64,000 nucleotides of DNA from Pseudonocardia abyssalis (lineage in GTDB: Bacteria > Actinomycetota > Actinomycetes > Mycobacteriales > Pseudonocardiaceae). The stretch is from contig NZ_JADQDK010000001.1 of assembly GCF_019263705.2 (NCBI RefSeq), forward strand, positions 4,836,001-4,900,000, written 5' to 3'. This document shows, piece after piece, positions 26,949 through 37,234 of the stretch. The notes below the pieces were generated by a model. It was not told where the DNA came from. It ran no database searches and worked only from the letters and a program-made list of their open reading frames with translations. The position numbers and the translations under genes are program-made. Each line of letters opens with the position of its first letter. Within the stretch, counting starts at the first letter, position 1.

Positions 26949-27003
26949 GTCCCGGGATGAGACGCCGTATCGAACTGAGACCGGTGGACCGGCCGCCCGC
27001 CTC

Positions 27004-27009
27004 TACCGT
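27004..27009 (+). promoter_or_regulatory. -10 element (TACCGT) of leaderless hydrolase-fusion gene
   Basis: TACCGT ends 6 nt before the ATG at 27016; no ribosome-binding site is present. The spacing suggests a leaderless transcript. Confidence 0.55.
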
Positions 27010-27015
27010 GGCGCG

Positions 27016-28188
27016 ATGGGTGACCAACGCCTCGCCGGACCGGCCGACATCCCCCTGGTCGCCCGGTGGGGTACCGAGCATCCGGCGGCCCCGCTCGTCG
27101 TCGCCCTGCACGGCCGCGGCACCAGCGAGCACTCGCTGATCGAGATCTCCCCGTGGCTGCCGCACGGCCCCGTCGCGTACGTCGCGATGCGCGGGCCGCT
27201 ACAGCTCGGCAGCGGGTACGCGTGGTTCGCCGATCCCGGCGACGGGCCGCCGGACGCCGACGACCTCGCACTGACCTGCACGTGGTTCCTGAACTGGCTC
27301 GACACCGAGGGCGACCCCGACCGACCGGTGCTGCTCATCGGCTTCCGCGAGGGCGTCACGTTCGCGGGGGCCCTGATGCTCACCGCGCCGGAACGGTTCG
27401 CCGGGGCCGGCCTCATCTACGGGGCCCTGCCGCTGGACTCGGGCCTCAAGACCGACCGCGGCGCGCTGTCCGGGATGCCGGTGTTCCTCGCCCACGGCCA
27501 GGACGACGTCCGGACCCCTGCCCCGCTGCTCGCCCGCACCTGGGACTGGCTGGCGCAGGAGAGTGGCGCACCGCTGTGGGCGGAAAGCGAGCCGGGCGGG
27601 GAGCAGCTCGTCGGGGCCGTCGTCGGGCACCTCGGCACCTGGCTCGGCGACCGCCTCGACCACATCCGGGCCCACGGCGAGAACCCCCTCCCCGACGGCG
27701 ACGAGCCGCCGTGGCCGACCGTGCCCGGCGGCCGCCTCCCGACCCGGCAGGGACCACCACCCGAGGTCACGACCACGACCCCGCAGACCCAGGTGACGCA
27801 GACCGCGCCCGCCGCGCTGCAGGAGGAGTTGTTGACGCGGCTCACCGCGCTCGACGCGGTGACCACGGCACCCGCCACCGTCGGCCCGGACGGCACCCGG
27901 TCGCTGCTGCTGGACCGCACCGCCACGTCGGGCCCCGACTCCGGGTACCTCCTTCCCGACCTGGGCGAGTTCGCCCACCTGCACCCCGACCCCGACGGCA
28001 GCCTGCACGTCGCACTGCCCGACGAGCTGGCCTACGACGCGATCGCGAAGGGGTGGGCGGTGCCGCACCCGCTGGCCGGGGTCCGCGTCCGCTCGGGGGT
28101 GGTGCTGGTGCCCGGCCCGCGCGACGCGGGTGAGGTCGACGTCGTCGCGGGGATCATCGCGGCGGCGCACGGGTTCGCGACGGGCTGA
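27016..28188 (+). CDS. Alpha/beta-hydrolase-like domain fused to luciferase-domain (DUF5519) protein, nucleophile Ser missing
   Basis: 390 residues. Residues 1-220 follow the phospholipase/carboxylesterase fold (VVALHGRGTSE, MRGP, LLIGF, FLAHGQDDVRTP, VVGHLG) but the nucleophile elbow reads GFREG, with R111 where GFSQG is expected. A Pro/Thr-rich linker (~245-275) joins a C-terminal DUF5519 'luciferase domain' (EFAHLHPDPDGSLHVALPDELAYDAIAKGWAVPHPLAG..VVLVPGPRD). The first half is probably non-catalytic. The family of the second half is of unknown chemistry. Divergent from the ABM operon across the parS-like site. Confidence 0.82.
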   Translation: MGDQRLAGPADIPLVARWGTEHPAAPLVVALHGRGTSEHSLIEISPWLPHGPVAYVAMRGPLQLGSGYAWFADPGDGPPDADDLALTCTWFLNWLDTEGDPDRPVLLIGFREGVTFAGALMLTAPERFAGAGLIYGALPLDSGLKTDRGALSGMPVFLAHGQDDVRTPAPLLARTWDWLAQESGAPLWAESEPGGEQLVGAVVGHLGTWLGDRLDHIRAHGENPLPDGDEPPWPTVPGGRLPTRQGPPPEVTTTTPQTQVTQTAPAALQEELLTRLTALDAVTTAPATVGPDGTRSLLLDRTATSGPDSGYLLPDLGEFAHLHPDPDGSLHVALPDELAYDAIAKGWAVPHPLAGVRVRSGVVLVPGPRDAGEVDVVAGIIAAAHGFATG

Positions 28189-28199
28189 TCAGGTCCGAC

Positions 28200-28591
28200 T
28201 CAGCCGGTGGGCGCCGGGTCGGCGCAGGCCGGCTGCGCGGCGGCCCACGCGGCGGCGTCGACCCCGGGCGGGGCGACGGACGCATCGCCGCCCGGCCCAC
28301 CCGTCGGCGGGATGCCACCGGCGTCTCCGGGCGCACCGGACGGCGGTGTCGCGCCCGCGTCGCCCGACGGCGGCGCGACACCACCCGCGGCTGCGGGCTC
28401 GGGCAGGGCACGCCGTTCTCGGCCGGGCACGCCGTGAACTCCTCGTCGGGGACCGGCGCGGTGCCCCCGGCCGCTCCGCCGGACGCCTCGGTGGAGGAAG
28501 CGGCCGCCGTGGTGTCGGTGGTGGCGGCCGTGCCGCACGCGGCCGGGCCGAGCGTCCCGACCACGACGACGGGCAGGACCAGTGACCGCAA
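28200..28591 (-). pseudogene. Frameshifted small lipoprotein gene
   Basis: From a TTG at 28591 the frame encodes a lipoprotein signal (RSLVLPVVVVGTLGPAAC) and an STEASGGAAGG linker up to CPSPQP. Near 28385-28410 the sensible frame switches: the continuation (PEPAAAGGVAPPSGDAG..CADPAPTG, stop at 28200) lies in another frame. Each half is out-of-frame nonsense in the other register. One indel explains it, either a real mutation or a sequencing error. No close ribosome-binding site is seen. No function can be given. Confidence 0.55.
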
Positions 28592-28926
28592 CAGGGGGCG
28601 GACGCGTGCCTCGACCGCGGCGGGGCCGGCGACGACTTCGAGGGCTGGGACGCGAAGCTGCACCGCGCCATCGCCGAGGCCGCGCACAACGGCCAGCTCA
28701 TGAACATGTTCGACGTCATGAACACCGCCCGCGCCCTACCGGTGTGGGGCAGCCTCAAGCGCCGGGCGTCACGCCCGAGCGCAGGCGCCGCTACCACTGC
28801 GAGCACACCGCCGTCGTCGACGCGCTGCGCGACCGCGACCCCGACGGCGCCCACGGCGCCATGCGCCGTCACCTGCAGAACGTCGCGCATCATCTCCCGG
28901 CCGACAACCTGCTCCGGCGGCACTGA
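28592..28926 (+). pseudogene. Remnant of a GntR/FadR-type regulator (FCD domain)
   Basis: The plus strand encodes FCD-domain sequence: DDFEGWDAKLHRAIAEAAHNGQLMNMFDVMNTARALPVWGSLKRR, then after a frame change near 28765 it continues PERRRRYHCEHTAVVDALRDRDPDGAHGAMRRHLQNVAHHL to a stop at 28926. These are helices of the ligand-binding half of FadR-like regulators. The N-terminal winged HTH is absent; the remnant abuts the lipoprotein relic on the opposite strand. A decayed, truncated gene. Confidence 0.75.
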
Positions 28927-28958
28927 TCCCGGCATCGGCACTGGTCCGGCTTCAGGCA

Positions 28959-29951
28959 CTAGGGACGCGGCAGCAGCACGATCTCGTCGGGGTCGCGGTC
29001 GGGACGCAGCCCGCGCCACACCGCGTGCCGGAGGCGGTGGTCGTGGGTGAGGGTGCGGTACTCGACCTCCCCCACCAGCACGGGATCGACCCAGCGCGCG
29101 GGCCGGGCGTACTCGCGGGGCACCTCGTCGTCGTCGAACGCGCTGTCGTCGCGGCGCAGGGGCGCGAGCCGCCCGTGCAGGTCGCGCAGCACCGCGTCGG
29201 TGAAACCGGTGCCGACGTGGCCGAGGAACCGCAGCCTCCCCGCACCGTCGTGGGCGGCCAGCAGGAGCGCCCCGATCCCGCCGGCGCGACGACCCTCCCC
29301 CGCCGTCCAGCCCGCGACCAGCACCTCCTGGGTCGAGAGCAGCGCGGTCTTCACCCACGACGCCGACCGCCTCCCCGGCTCGTAGCGGGACCCGCGACGC
29401 TTCGCGACGATCCCCTCCAACCCGTGCGCCCGCGCCACCTCCAGCAACTGGACGGCCGGGACGTCGGAGATCGACGGCGGCACCTGCACCCGCGGCACCT
29501 CCCCCAGACCGAGGGCGTCGAGCCGCTCGCGCCGCACGTCGTAGGGCTCGCGGAGCAGACTCCGTCCGTCGGTCTCCAGCACGTCGAACACGTACAGCTC
29601 CACCGGCATCCGCTCCACCACCTCGGGTGCCGGGTGGCGCAGGTGCATGCGGTGCTGGAGCAGCCCGAAGTCCGGGCGCCCTGCCGCGTCGAGCACGACC
29701 AGCTCGCCGTCGAGCACGACCGAGCGGCCCGTCGCCCAGCCCCCCACGGACCCGGCCCGGGTGAGCTCCGGGTACCCGGCGGTCACGTCGTTGCCGTTGC
29801 GGCTGGTCAGTGCCACACCGTCGCGGGTGCCGGTGACGATCGCCCGCACCCCGTCCCACTTGAACTCCACCGCCCACCCGGCGGTGACGACCGGGGCGAC
29901 ACCCGCGGTGGCCAGCATCGGCCGCACCGGCTCGGAGGACGGGGAACCCAT
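28959..29951 (-). CDS. ATP-dependent DNA ligase (LigD/LigC-type)
   Basis: 330 residues: an adenylation domain with motif I EFKWDGVRA (nucleophile Lys), motif III-like LDGELVVLD, YVFDVL, motif IV EGIVAKRRGSRY and motif V WVKTALL, then an OB-fold domain (LLLAAHDGAGRLRFLGHVGTGF..VEYRTLTHDHRLRHAVWRGLR). This is the stand-alone ligase used in non-homologous end joining or base repair. ATG at 29951 follows AGGGTGGGG. No Ku or polymerase gene is in the window. Confidence 0.92.
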   Translation of the reverse strand: MGSPSSEPVRPMLATAGVAPVVTAGWAVEFKWDGVRAIVTGTRDGVALTSRNGNDVTAGYPELTRAGSVGGWATGRSVVLDGELVVLDAAGRPDFGLLQHRMHLRHPAPEVVERMPVELYVFDVLETDGRSLLREPYDVRRERLDALGLGEVPRVQVPPSISDVPAVQLLEVARAHGLEGIVAKRRGSRYEPGRRSASWVKTALLSTQEVLVAGWTAGEGRRAGGIGALLLAAHDGAGRLRFLGHVGTGFTDAVLRDLHGRLAPLRRDDSAFDDDEVPREYARPARWVDPVLVGEVEYRTLTHDHRLRHAVWRGLRPDRDPDEIVLLPRP

Positions 29952-30110
29952 GGCCCCACCCTGCTCGCCCGACCGCCCCGACACCAGTGCGACCACCCGA
30001 CGGGCAGCACCTCAAGCGCCGTCGGGTCGCCGCCCGCAGGTCTCTGACTTGGCGTGGGGCGTCGGGGTTCGAGAACCCCCAGCCGCACGGTGACCGGATC
30101 CGGCATCACG

Positions 30111-30401
30111 TCAGTCAATGGCGGTGCGCGGACTGTTTCGCCCGCCACCGTGTTCGATCGCGTTGGTCGCGGCCTCGTTGGTCGCGGCCTCGTTGGTCGC
30201 GGCCTCGTTGGTCGCGGCCTCGTTGGTCGCGGCCTCGTTGACCGCCATCACCATGTCGTCGATCCGCTCCGGGGCGAGCCCCGCCACGGCCGCGCAGTCC
30301 CGCGTGAACCGCCGCACCGCAGCCGGTTCGCCGGGCCCGAACGCCAGTACCCGCCCGACCGGCGCGGCGACGACCGGGTCGTCGCTCAGTACTTCGCTCA
30401 T
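30111..30401 (-). pseudogene. Truncated anti-sigma-factor-type ATPase with NEAAT repeat expansion
   Basis: 96 residues from the ATG at 30401. It starts like an RsbW/SpoIIAB-type ATP-binding protein (VGRVLAFGPGEPAAVRRFTRDCAAVAGLAPERIDDMVMAVNEAATN). The N-box AVNEAATNAIEHGGG is interrupted because NEAAT is present five to six times in a row. The frame stops 13 residues after EHG, so the G1/G2 ATP-lid boxes (about 50 residues in normal members) are missing. Probably a non-functional fragment; translation is possible. Confidence 0.7.
30162..30236 (-). repeat. 15-bp in-frame tandem repeat x5
   Basis: Five perfect copies of GTTGGTCGCGGCCTC (forward strand), encoding NEAAT repeats on the minus strand inside the ATP-binding N-box. 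The perfect identity suggests recent slippage expansion. Confidence 0.95.
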
Positions 30402-30462
30402 CGCGCACGGACCTCGTCTGCGGCTTCCCGTCGAGACCCGAACGGGTTGTCGCAGACTGAGA

Positions 30463-30488
30463 CTGTTCTTGATTGATTCCAGAAACAG
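30463..30488. promoter_or_regulatory. FurA-type operator overlapping furA promoter
   Basis: The sequence TTCTTGATTGATTCCAGAAA sits upstream of furA and resembles the mycobacterial furA autoregulatory element (TCTTGACTGATTCCAGAAA type), where FurA represses furA-katG. TTGATT at 30469-30474 and CACACT at 30492-30497 (17-bp spacing, 7 nt before GTG) could be the -35 and -10 of a leaderless transcript. Confidence 0.7.
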
Positions 30489-30504
30489 GGCCACACTCGG
30501 GCCC

Positions 30505-33181
<2,677 letters not shown>

Positions 33182-33197
33182 TCCAGCACGTTCGTCC

Positions 33198-33233
33198 CGA
33201 CAGCCCCGACCGGTTCTCCGGTCGGGGCTGTCG
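33198..33233 (+). terminator. Terminator downstream of katG
   Basis: Perfect 16-bp stem (CGACAGCCCCGACCGG with its complement) and TTCT loop, 16 nt after the katG stop. Confidence 0.92.
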
Positions 33234-33395
33234 GCGTTCCCGGCCCTTCCCCGGACGGCGATGACGCGCGTCGTGCGCGTCCACACCCCGACGCCGGGAG
33301 TCGGTGTACGCCGGCGGCCGCACCTCAGGGCTGATCTCCTGTACCGCACGGACCACCTCGTACTAGTCTCACTGTAACTACTCGGGAGGTGGTCC

Positions 33396-34457
33396 GTGTC
33401 CGTCGCGTTCCCGCAGCCTGCGGCCGTACCGGAACGACGCCGTGGGATGCACGCCGTGGTCGGGGTCCTCGACGACGGCACCCCGTACTTCGCCCCCGTC
33501 GGGACGGTCGACCGCGACGGTTCGCGTGTGCGCTGCCACCTGTGCGGAGGCTGGTACCGGTCGGTCCTCCCGCACCTGCGCAAGCACGGCTGGGACCAGC
33601 TGACCTACCGCGCTGCGTTCGGCCTCGAACGCGGCCAGTCACTGGAGGGCGACGCCACCCGCGGGCGCCGGGCCGGGGCCCTGCGCGTGCGCCGCGAGCG
33701 CGACCCCGCCGTGCGCGCGGGCAGCGCGGCCGGGATCGGGCTGGCGCGCTCGGGCGAGCTGACGCGCGCCGCCGCCCGTGCGGCCCGCGGGCGCCGCCAG
33801 CCCGAGCAGCGCCGCCGCAAGACCCTCGCCTCCCTCGCCGCGATCTCCCCGGAGGCCCGCGACGCCGGGACCCGCCGCTTCCGGCACGCCCAGCTCGGCA
33901 CCGTCTCCCGCGACGCCGCAGCGCGTCTCGGGTTCGACTCGATCGGCGCGCTGGTGCGCGACCGCGTCGCGGCCGGGGCCAGCCTGGCCGCGATCAGCCG
34001 CGAGGCCGGCCTGCACAAGGACTGGCTCTGCCGCCACCTCGCCACCGTCGACCCCGACGCCGCCCGCGAGGTGCAGGAGTCCGGCCGCCGGGCCCGGCTC
34101 GACGCCCCGTGGCTCCCGGTGCTGGCCGGGCTGGGGTTCCCCTGCGTCGCGACCTACCTCGTCGACCGCCACGTCGTGCGTCGGTGCACGGTCAGCACGA
34201 TCGCCGTCGAGGTCGGGATGTGCCGCGCGTCGGTGCAGGGCGCACTGGCCCGGCACGGCATCACGCAGGTCGCCCACGCCCGGACCCGCGGCGCCACCGA
34301 GGACCGCGCCGCCGAGGTGGCGGCCCGGTTCGGCCACACCGACCTCACCGAGTACCTCGACGCGCGTCGCGCGGCCGGGCTGAGCTGGCGGGCCATCGCG
34401 GCCGAGTGCGGACGGCCGGCCACCTGGGTGCGTCGACGGGCCGGCCTGCCGGACTGA
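33396..34457 (+). CDS. MucR/Ros-like zinc-finger protein with HTH-rich C-terminal region, unknown role
   Basis: 353 residues. Near residue 48 it has VRCHLCGGWYRSVLPHLRKHGWDQLTYRAAFGL, a CxxC...HxxxH zinc finger followed by the YRxxFGL motif of Ros/MucR-type regulators. The rest is Arg/Ala-rich with repeated HTH-like units (VAAGASLAAISREAGLHKDWLCRHLA; RRAAGLSWRAIAAECGRPATWVRRRAGL). It probably binds DNA. The GTG start is preceded by GGGAGGT. It stands alone after the katG terminator. Confidence 0.72.
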   Translation: MSVAFPQPAAVPERRRGMHAVVGVLDDGTPYFAPVGTVDRDGSRVRCHLCGGWYRSVLPHLRKHGWDQLTYRAAFGLERGQSLEGDATRGRRAGALRVRRERDPAVRAGSAAGIGLARSGELTRAAARAARGRRQPEQRRRKTLASLAAISPEARDAGTRRFRHAQLGTVSRDAAARLGFDSIGALVRDRVAAGASLAAISREAGLHKDWLCRHLATVDPDAAREVQESGRRARLDAPWLPVLAGLGFPCVATYLVDRHVVRRCTVSTIAVEVGMCRASVQGALARHGITQVAHARTRGATEDRAAEVAARFGHTDLTEYLDARRAAGLSWRAIAAECGRPATWVRRRAGLPD

Positions 34458-34469
34458 GGTTCCCCGGCA

Positions 34470-34976
34470 CTACCGGGCCGAGCGCCGCTGCACGAAGTCG
34501 AGCGCGGCGGCGGCGGCGCTGCGGCGCCAGTCGAGCAGGACGTCACCGAAACCGCCGTCGTCGACGGCCTCGTCGAGCTTCCGGAGGATCCGGTCGAGCA
34601 CCTGCCGCTGCGCCGCGAGCAGCGCGGCGTCGTCGCGCCCGGACCGGTGCAGCAGCGCCAGCTTGACCAGGAGGTGCGAGCGCACGTCCCGGACGTGCGG
34701 CACCGGCTCCCCCAACCAGCCCTCGACGGCCGCGGCGCCGGCCGCGGTGACGCCGAAGACCGTGCGCGGGGGCCCCGACCCGGCCTCCACCGCCGACGGC
34801 GACACCAGTTCGCCGTCCTCCAGCCGCTTCAGCGCGCGGTAGACCACCGGCCGCGGGATCTGCCAGATCCGGCCCAGCTCCCCGTCCGCAGCGGTGAGCG
34901 CGGCGACCGCGAACCCGTGCAGGGGCCCCTCGCGGAGCACGGCGAGGACCGTCCACTCCGGCAGGCCCCACACCAC
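34470..34976 (-). CDS. PadR family transcriptional regulator
   Basis: 168 residues: N-terminal winged HTH of PadR type (EWTVLAVLREGPLHGFAVAALTAADGELGRIWQIPRPVVYRALKRLEDGELVSP..) and the C-terminal dimerisation helices of the Vir_act_alpha_C kind. GTG start. No evident target next to it other than the divergent or flanking genes. Confidence 0.85.
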   Translation of the reverse strand: MVWGLPEWTVLAVLREGPLHGFAVAALTAADGELGRIWQIPRPVVYRALKRLEDGELVSPSAVEAGSGPPRTVFGVTAAGAAAVEGWLGEPVPHVRDVRSHLLVKLALLHRSGRDDAALLAAQRQVLDRILRKLDEAVDDGGFGDVLLDWRRSAAAAALDFVQRRSAR

Positions 34977-35030
34977 GACACCAGCGTAGGCGGCCCACCG
35001 GTGGGACCCGGCGGGCGGTACCCGGCGGGC

Positions 35031-35795
35031 TCAGCGCGTCCGGGGCCCCGACCGGGCAGGTCGGGGCACCGGGAGCGCGGCCGGGTCGAGTTCGCGATCC
35101 ACGATCTGCCGCGAGATCTCGGCCAGACGCGTGTTGCTGCGCCGCGCGTAGCTGCGCAGCAGCGTGAACGCCTCGTCCATCCCCAGCCCGGTGCGCTGGG
35201 AGACCACCCCCTTGGCCTGCTCGATGACCACCCGGCTGTCCAGGGCGGACTGCAGCTGCTCGTTGAGGACGGTGCCGCGCCGGATGGCCCGCTCGGACAG
35301 GATCCCTATCGTCGCGACGTCGGCCAGTGCCTGGCCCAGCAGCAGGTCCGGTTCCGGGAGCGGTCCGGGGTTGCGGTGGAACAGGGCCAGCACCCCGATC
35401 GCCTGCCCCCGCAGACGCAGGGGCAGCGCGTGCACCGACCGGAACGCCCCGGAACGCTCGACGGCCACGGTGTACGCGGGCCAGGTCGCGGTCCGGTCGG
35501 CCAGGTCGGGCACGCGGACCTGCGCGGCGGAGCGGTAGCACTCCAGGCATGGCCCCTCGTCGGACTGCAGGGCGAGCAGCTCCATCGTCGTGGCGTCCTC
35601 GCTGGACGCGGCGACCACACGCAGCTCCTGGCGGGAATCGGCGAGCAGCAGCCCGGCCGCGTCCGCCGCCAGCAGCTCCACGCTGTGTACGACGAGTCGG
35701 CTGAGCAGGTCGACGACGTCGTAGTCGTCGACCAGGCTGTCGGCCAGCGCGACGAACGCCCGGCCCACCCGCTCCTCCCGATCGGGCCGGGTCAC
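35031..35795 (-). CDS. GAF and ANTAR domain-containing regulator
   Basis: 254 residues. An N-terminal GAF sensor domain (VVDLLSRLVVHSVELLAADAAGLLLAD..GPCLECYRSAAQVRVPDLADR) and a C-terminal ANTAR RNA-binding domain (LQSALDSRVVIEQAKGVVSQRTGLGMDEAFTLLRSYARRSNTRLAEISRQIVDREL). ANTAR proteins act as antiterminators; GAF-ANTAR pairs are abundant in actinomycetes. The ligand is unknown. GTG start. Confidence 0.92.
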   Translation of the reverse strand: MTRPDREERVGRAFVALADSLVDDYDVVDLLSRLVVHSVELLAADAAGLLLADSRQELRVVAASSEDATTMELLALQSDEGPCLECYRSAAQVRVPDLADRTATWPAYTVAVERSGAFRSVHALPLRLRGQAIGVLALFHRNPGPLPEPDLLLGQALADVATIGILSERAIRRGTVLNEQLQSALDSRVVIEQAKGVVSQRTGLGMDEAFTLLRSYARRSNTRLAEISRQIVDRELDPAALPVPRPARSGPRTR

Positions 35796-36028
35796 CCGAT
35801 GTCCTGCACGTCGCCGGGCCTCGCCCGGGTCACGCTCGTCATGGCGCCTGCTCCGTCCGTCCGCGCACGGTGAGGGCCGTGCGGATGGCCGCCGGGGGCT
35901 GGGGCGGTTGCGCCGCAGGGCACGAGGTGCCGGGCGCGAGAGGTCGTGTGCCCTTCAACGGTGGCACGAAACGGTCCGCGGCGGAAATCGGGACGCGGAC
36001 GCCCGACCCCCGAACCGGTCGCCCCGGG

Positions 36029-37207
36029 TCAGTGTCGCAGGCCGGCCTGCTTGAGCAGCGGCATGACCTCCTCGCCGAAGTACTTGAGCTCTTCGTTGTA
36101 GTCGATGAGCCCGAAGATCATGCCCTCCATACCGGCCTCGTTGAGCCTGCCCAGCTCCTCGGTGACCTGCTCCGGGGTGCCGACGATCGGGTAACCGCCC
36201 CAGCCGGCGATGAAGCGCTCCTGCATCTCCTTGACGGCGTGGTCGAACGACTGGCTCGCGCCGGACCCGGCGATCTTGATGACGTTGCCGGCCGCGCCCC
36301 AGTCGCCCTCGTCGACGACCTGCTGGAACGCGCGCTTCGCCTCCTCCTCGGTGTCACGGCAGACCACGAGGCCGTAGGTCATCGCGTGGATCTCGCGCTG
36401 GTACTCCTCGCGCGCCTTCGCCTTGAGCTTCGTCGTGTAGCCCTTGATGTTCTCCAGCGTGTCCAGCGAGGCGAAGTTGAAGTCGACGTTGCGCGCGGAG
36501 AACTCGATGCCCGACGGCGAGTTGCCCGCGTTGATCAGCGCGGGCCGCGGGCCCTGGTGCGGCTTCGGGTAGGCCTCGAGCAGCTCGGCGTCGAAGTACG
36601 TCGAGTGGATCGCGAAGGTGCCCTCCTCGGTCCACAGCCTGTTGACGAAGTCGAGCCACTCCTGGCCGTAGGCGTAGCGCTCGTCGTGCTCGCGCTGCTC
36701 GGAGCCGAACATCTCCATCTCCGGCGGCACCCAGCCCATAACCATGTTCAGCGCGAAGCGCCCGCCGGAGATCCGGTCGACCGTGGTGGCCTGCTTGGCC
36801 GCGACGATCGGGTGCATCGTCGGTAGGTGGCTCGTGGCCGCGATGGCGATCCGCTCGGTCGCCTCGGCGATCCCGGCGGCCCAGGTGTAGGTCTCGAAGC
36901 AGTTGCCGTTGAAGTTCGTCGAACCGCCGAAGCCCTTCCAGCGGGCGACGGGGACGAGCACGTCGAACCCGAGGCGGTCGGCGCGCTGCGCGATCTCCTT
37001 GGTGTGCTCCCAGGTGATCTCGTAGCTGCTCGGGGCGTGGCTCATGATCAGCCCGTAGGAGCAGTTGGTACCGAACAGGCCCAGCTTCATCTTCTGGTCG
37101 CCGAACAGCGGGTTCGTCTCGGTGCGGTCGGCCGCGGGCTGCGTCTCGGCGGCCGGGCGGGGGTCGGTGGGGGCGAGGCCGAGGCGCTCGTTGGCGGTGA
37201 CGGTCAT
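36029..37207 (-). CDS. LLM class flavin-dependent monooxygenase
   Basis: 392 residues, luciferase-like two-component monooxygenase of the SsuD/RutA-like group: LGLFGTNCSYGLIMS, EIAQRADRLGFDVLVPVARWKG, IAIAATSHLPTMHPIVAAKQATTVDRISGGRFALNMVMGW, and RPALINAGNSPSGIEFSARNVDF. It needs reduced flavin, which the NADH:flavin reductase at 42055-42546 could supply. It has a ~38-residue N-terminal extension before the barrel. It lies 27 bp downstream of the aldehyde dehydrogenase on the same strand: monooxygenase plus dehydrogenase oxidise the same substrate chain (inference). Confidence 0.9.
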   Translation of the reverse strand: MTVTANERLGLAPTDPRPAAETQPAADRTETNPLFGDQKMKLGLFGTNCSYGLIMSHAPSSYEITWEHTKEIAQRADRLGFDVLVPVARWKGFGGSTNFNGNCFETYTWAAGIAEATERIAIAATSHLPTMHPIVAAKQATTVDRISGGRFALNMVMGWVPPEMEMFGSEQREHDERYAYGQEWLDFVNRLWTEEGTFAIHSTYFDAELLEAYPKPHQGPRPALINAGNSPSGIEFSARNVDFNFASLDTLENIKGYTTKLKAKAREEYQREIHAMTYGLVVCRDTEEEAKRAFQQVVDEGDWGAAGNVIKIAGSGASQSFDHAVKEMQERFIAGWGGYPIVGTPEQVTEELGRLNEAGMEGMIFGLIDYNEELKYFGEEVMPLLKQAGLRH

Positions 37208-37234
37208 CGTCTTCTCCTCTGGGTGGTCGGGGCG

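Noticed and set aside
27016-28188. Active serine esterase
   Set aside because: The nucleophile elbow has Arg (GFREG) in place of Ser, so catalytic activity of this domain is not supported.
30064-30079. Possible tRNA T-arm (GGGGTTCGAGAACCCC), as in a tRNA remnant or att site
   Set aside because: No acceptor, D or anticodon arms could be folded around it; it is only a short palindrome.
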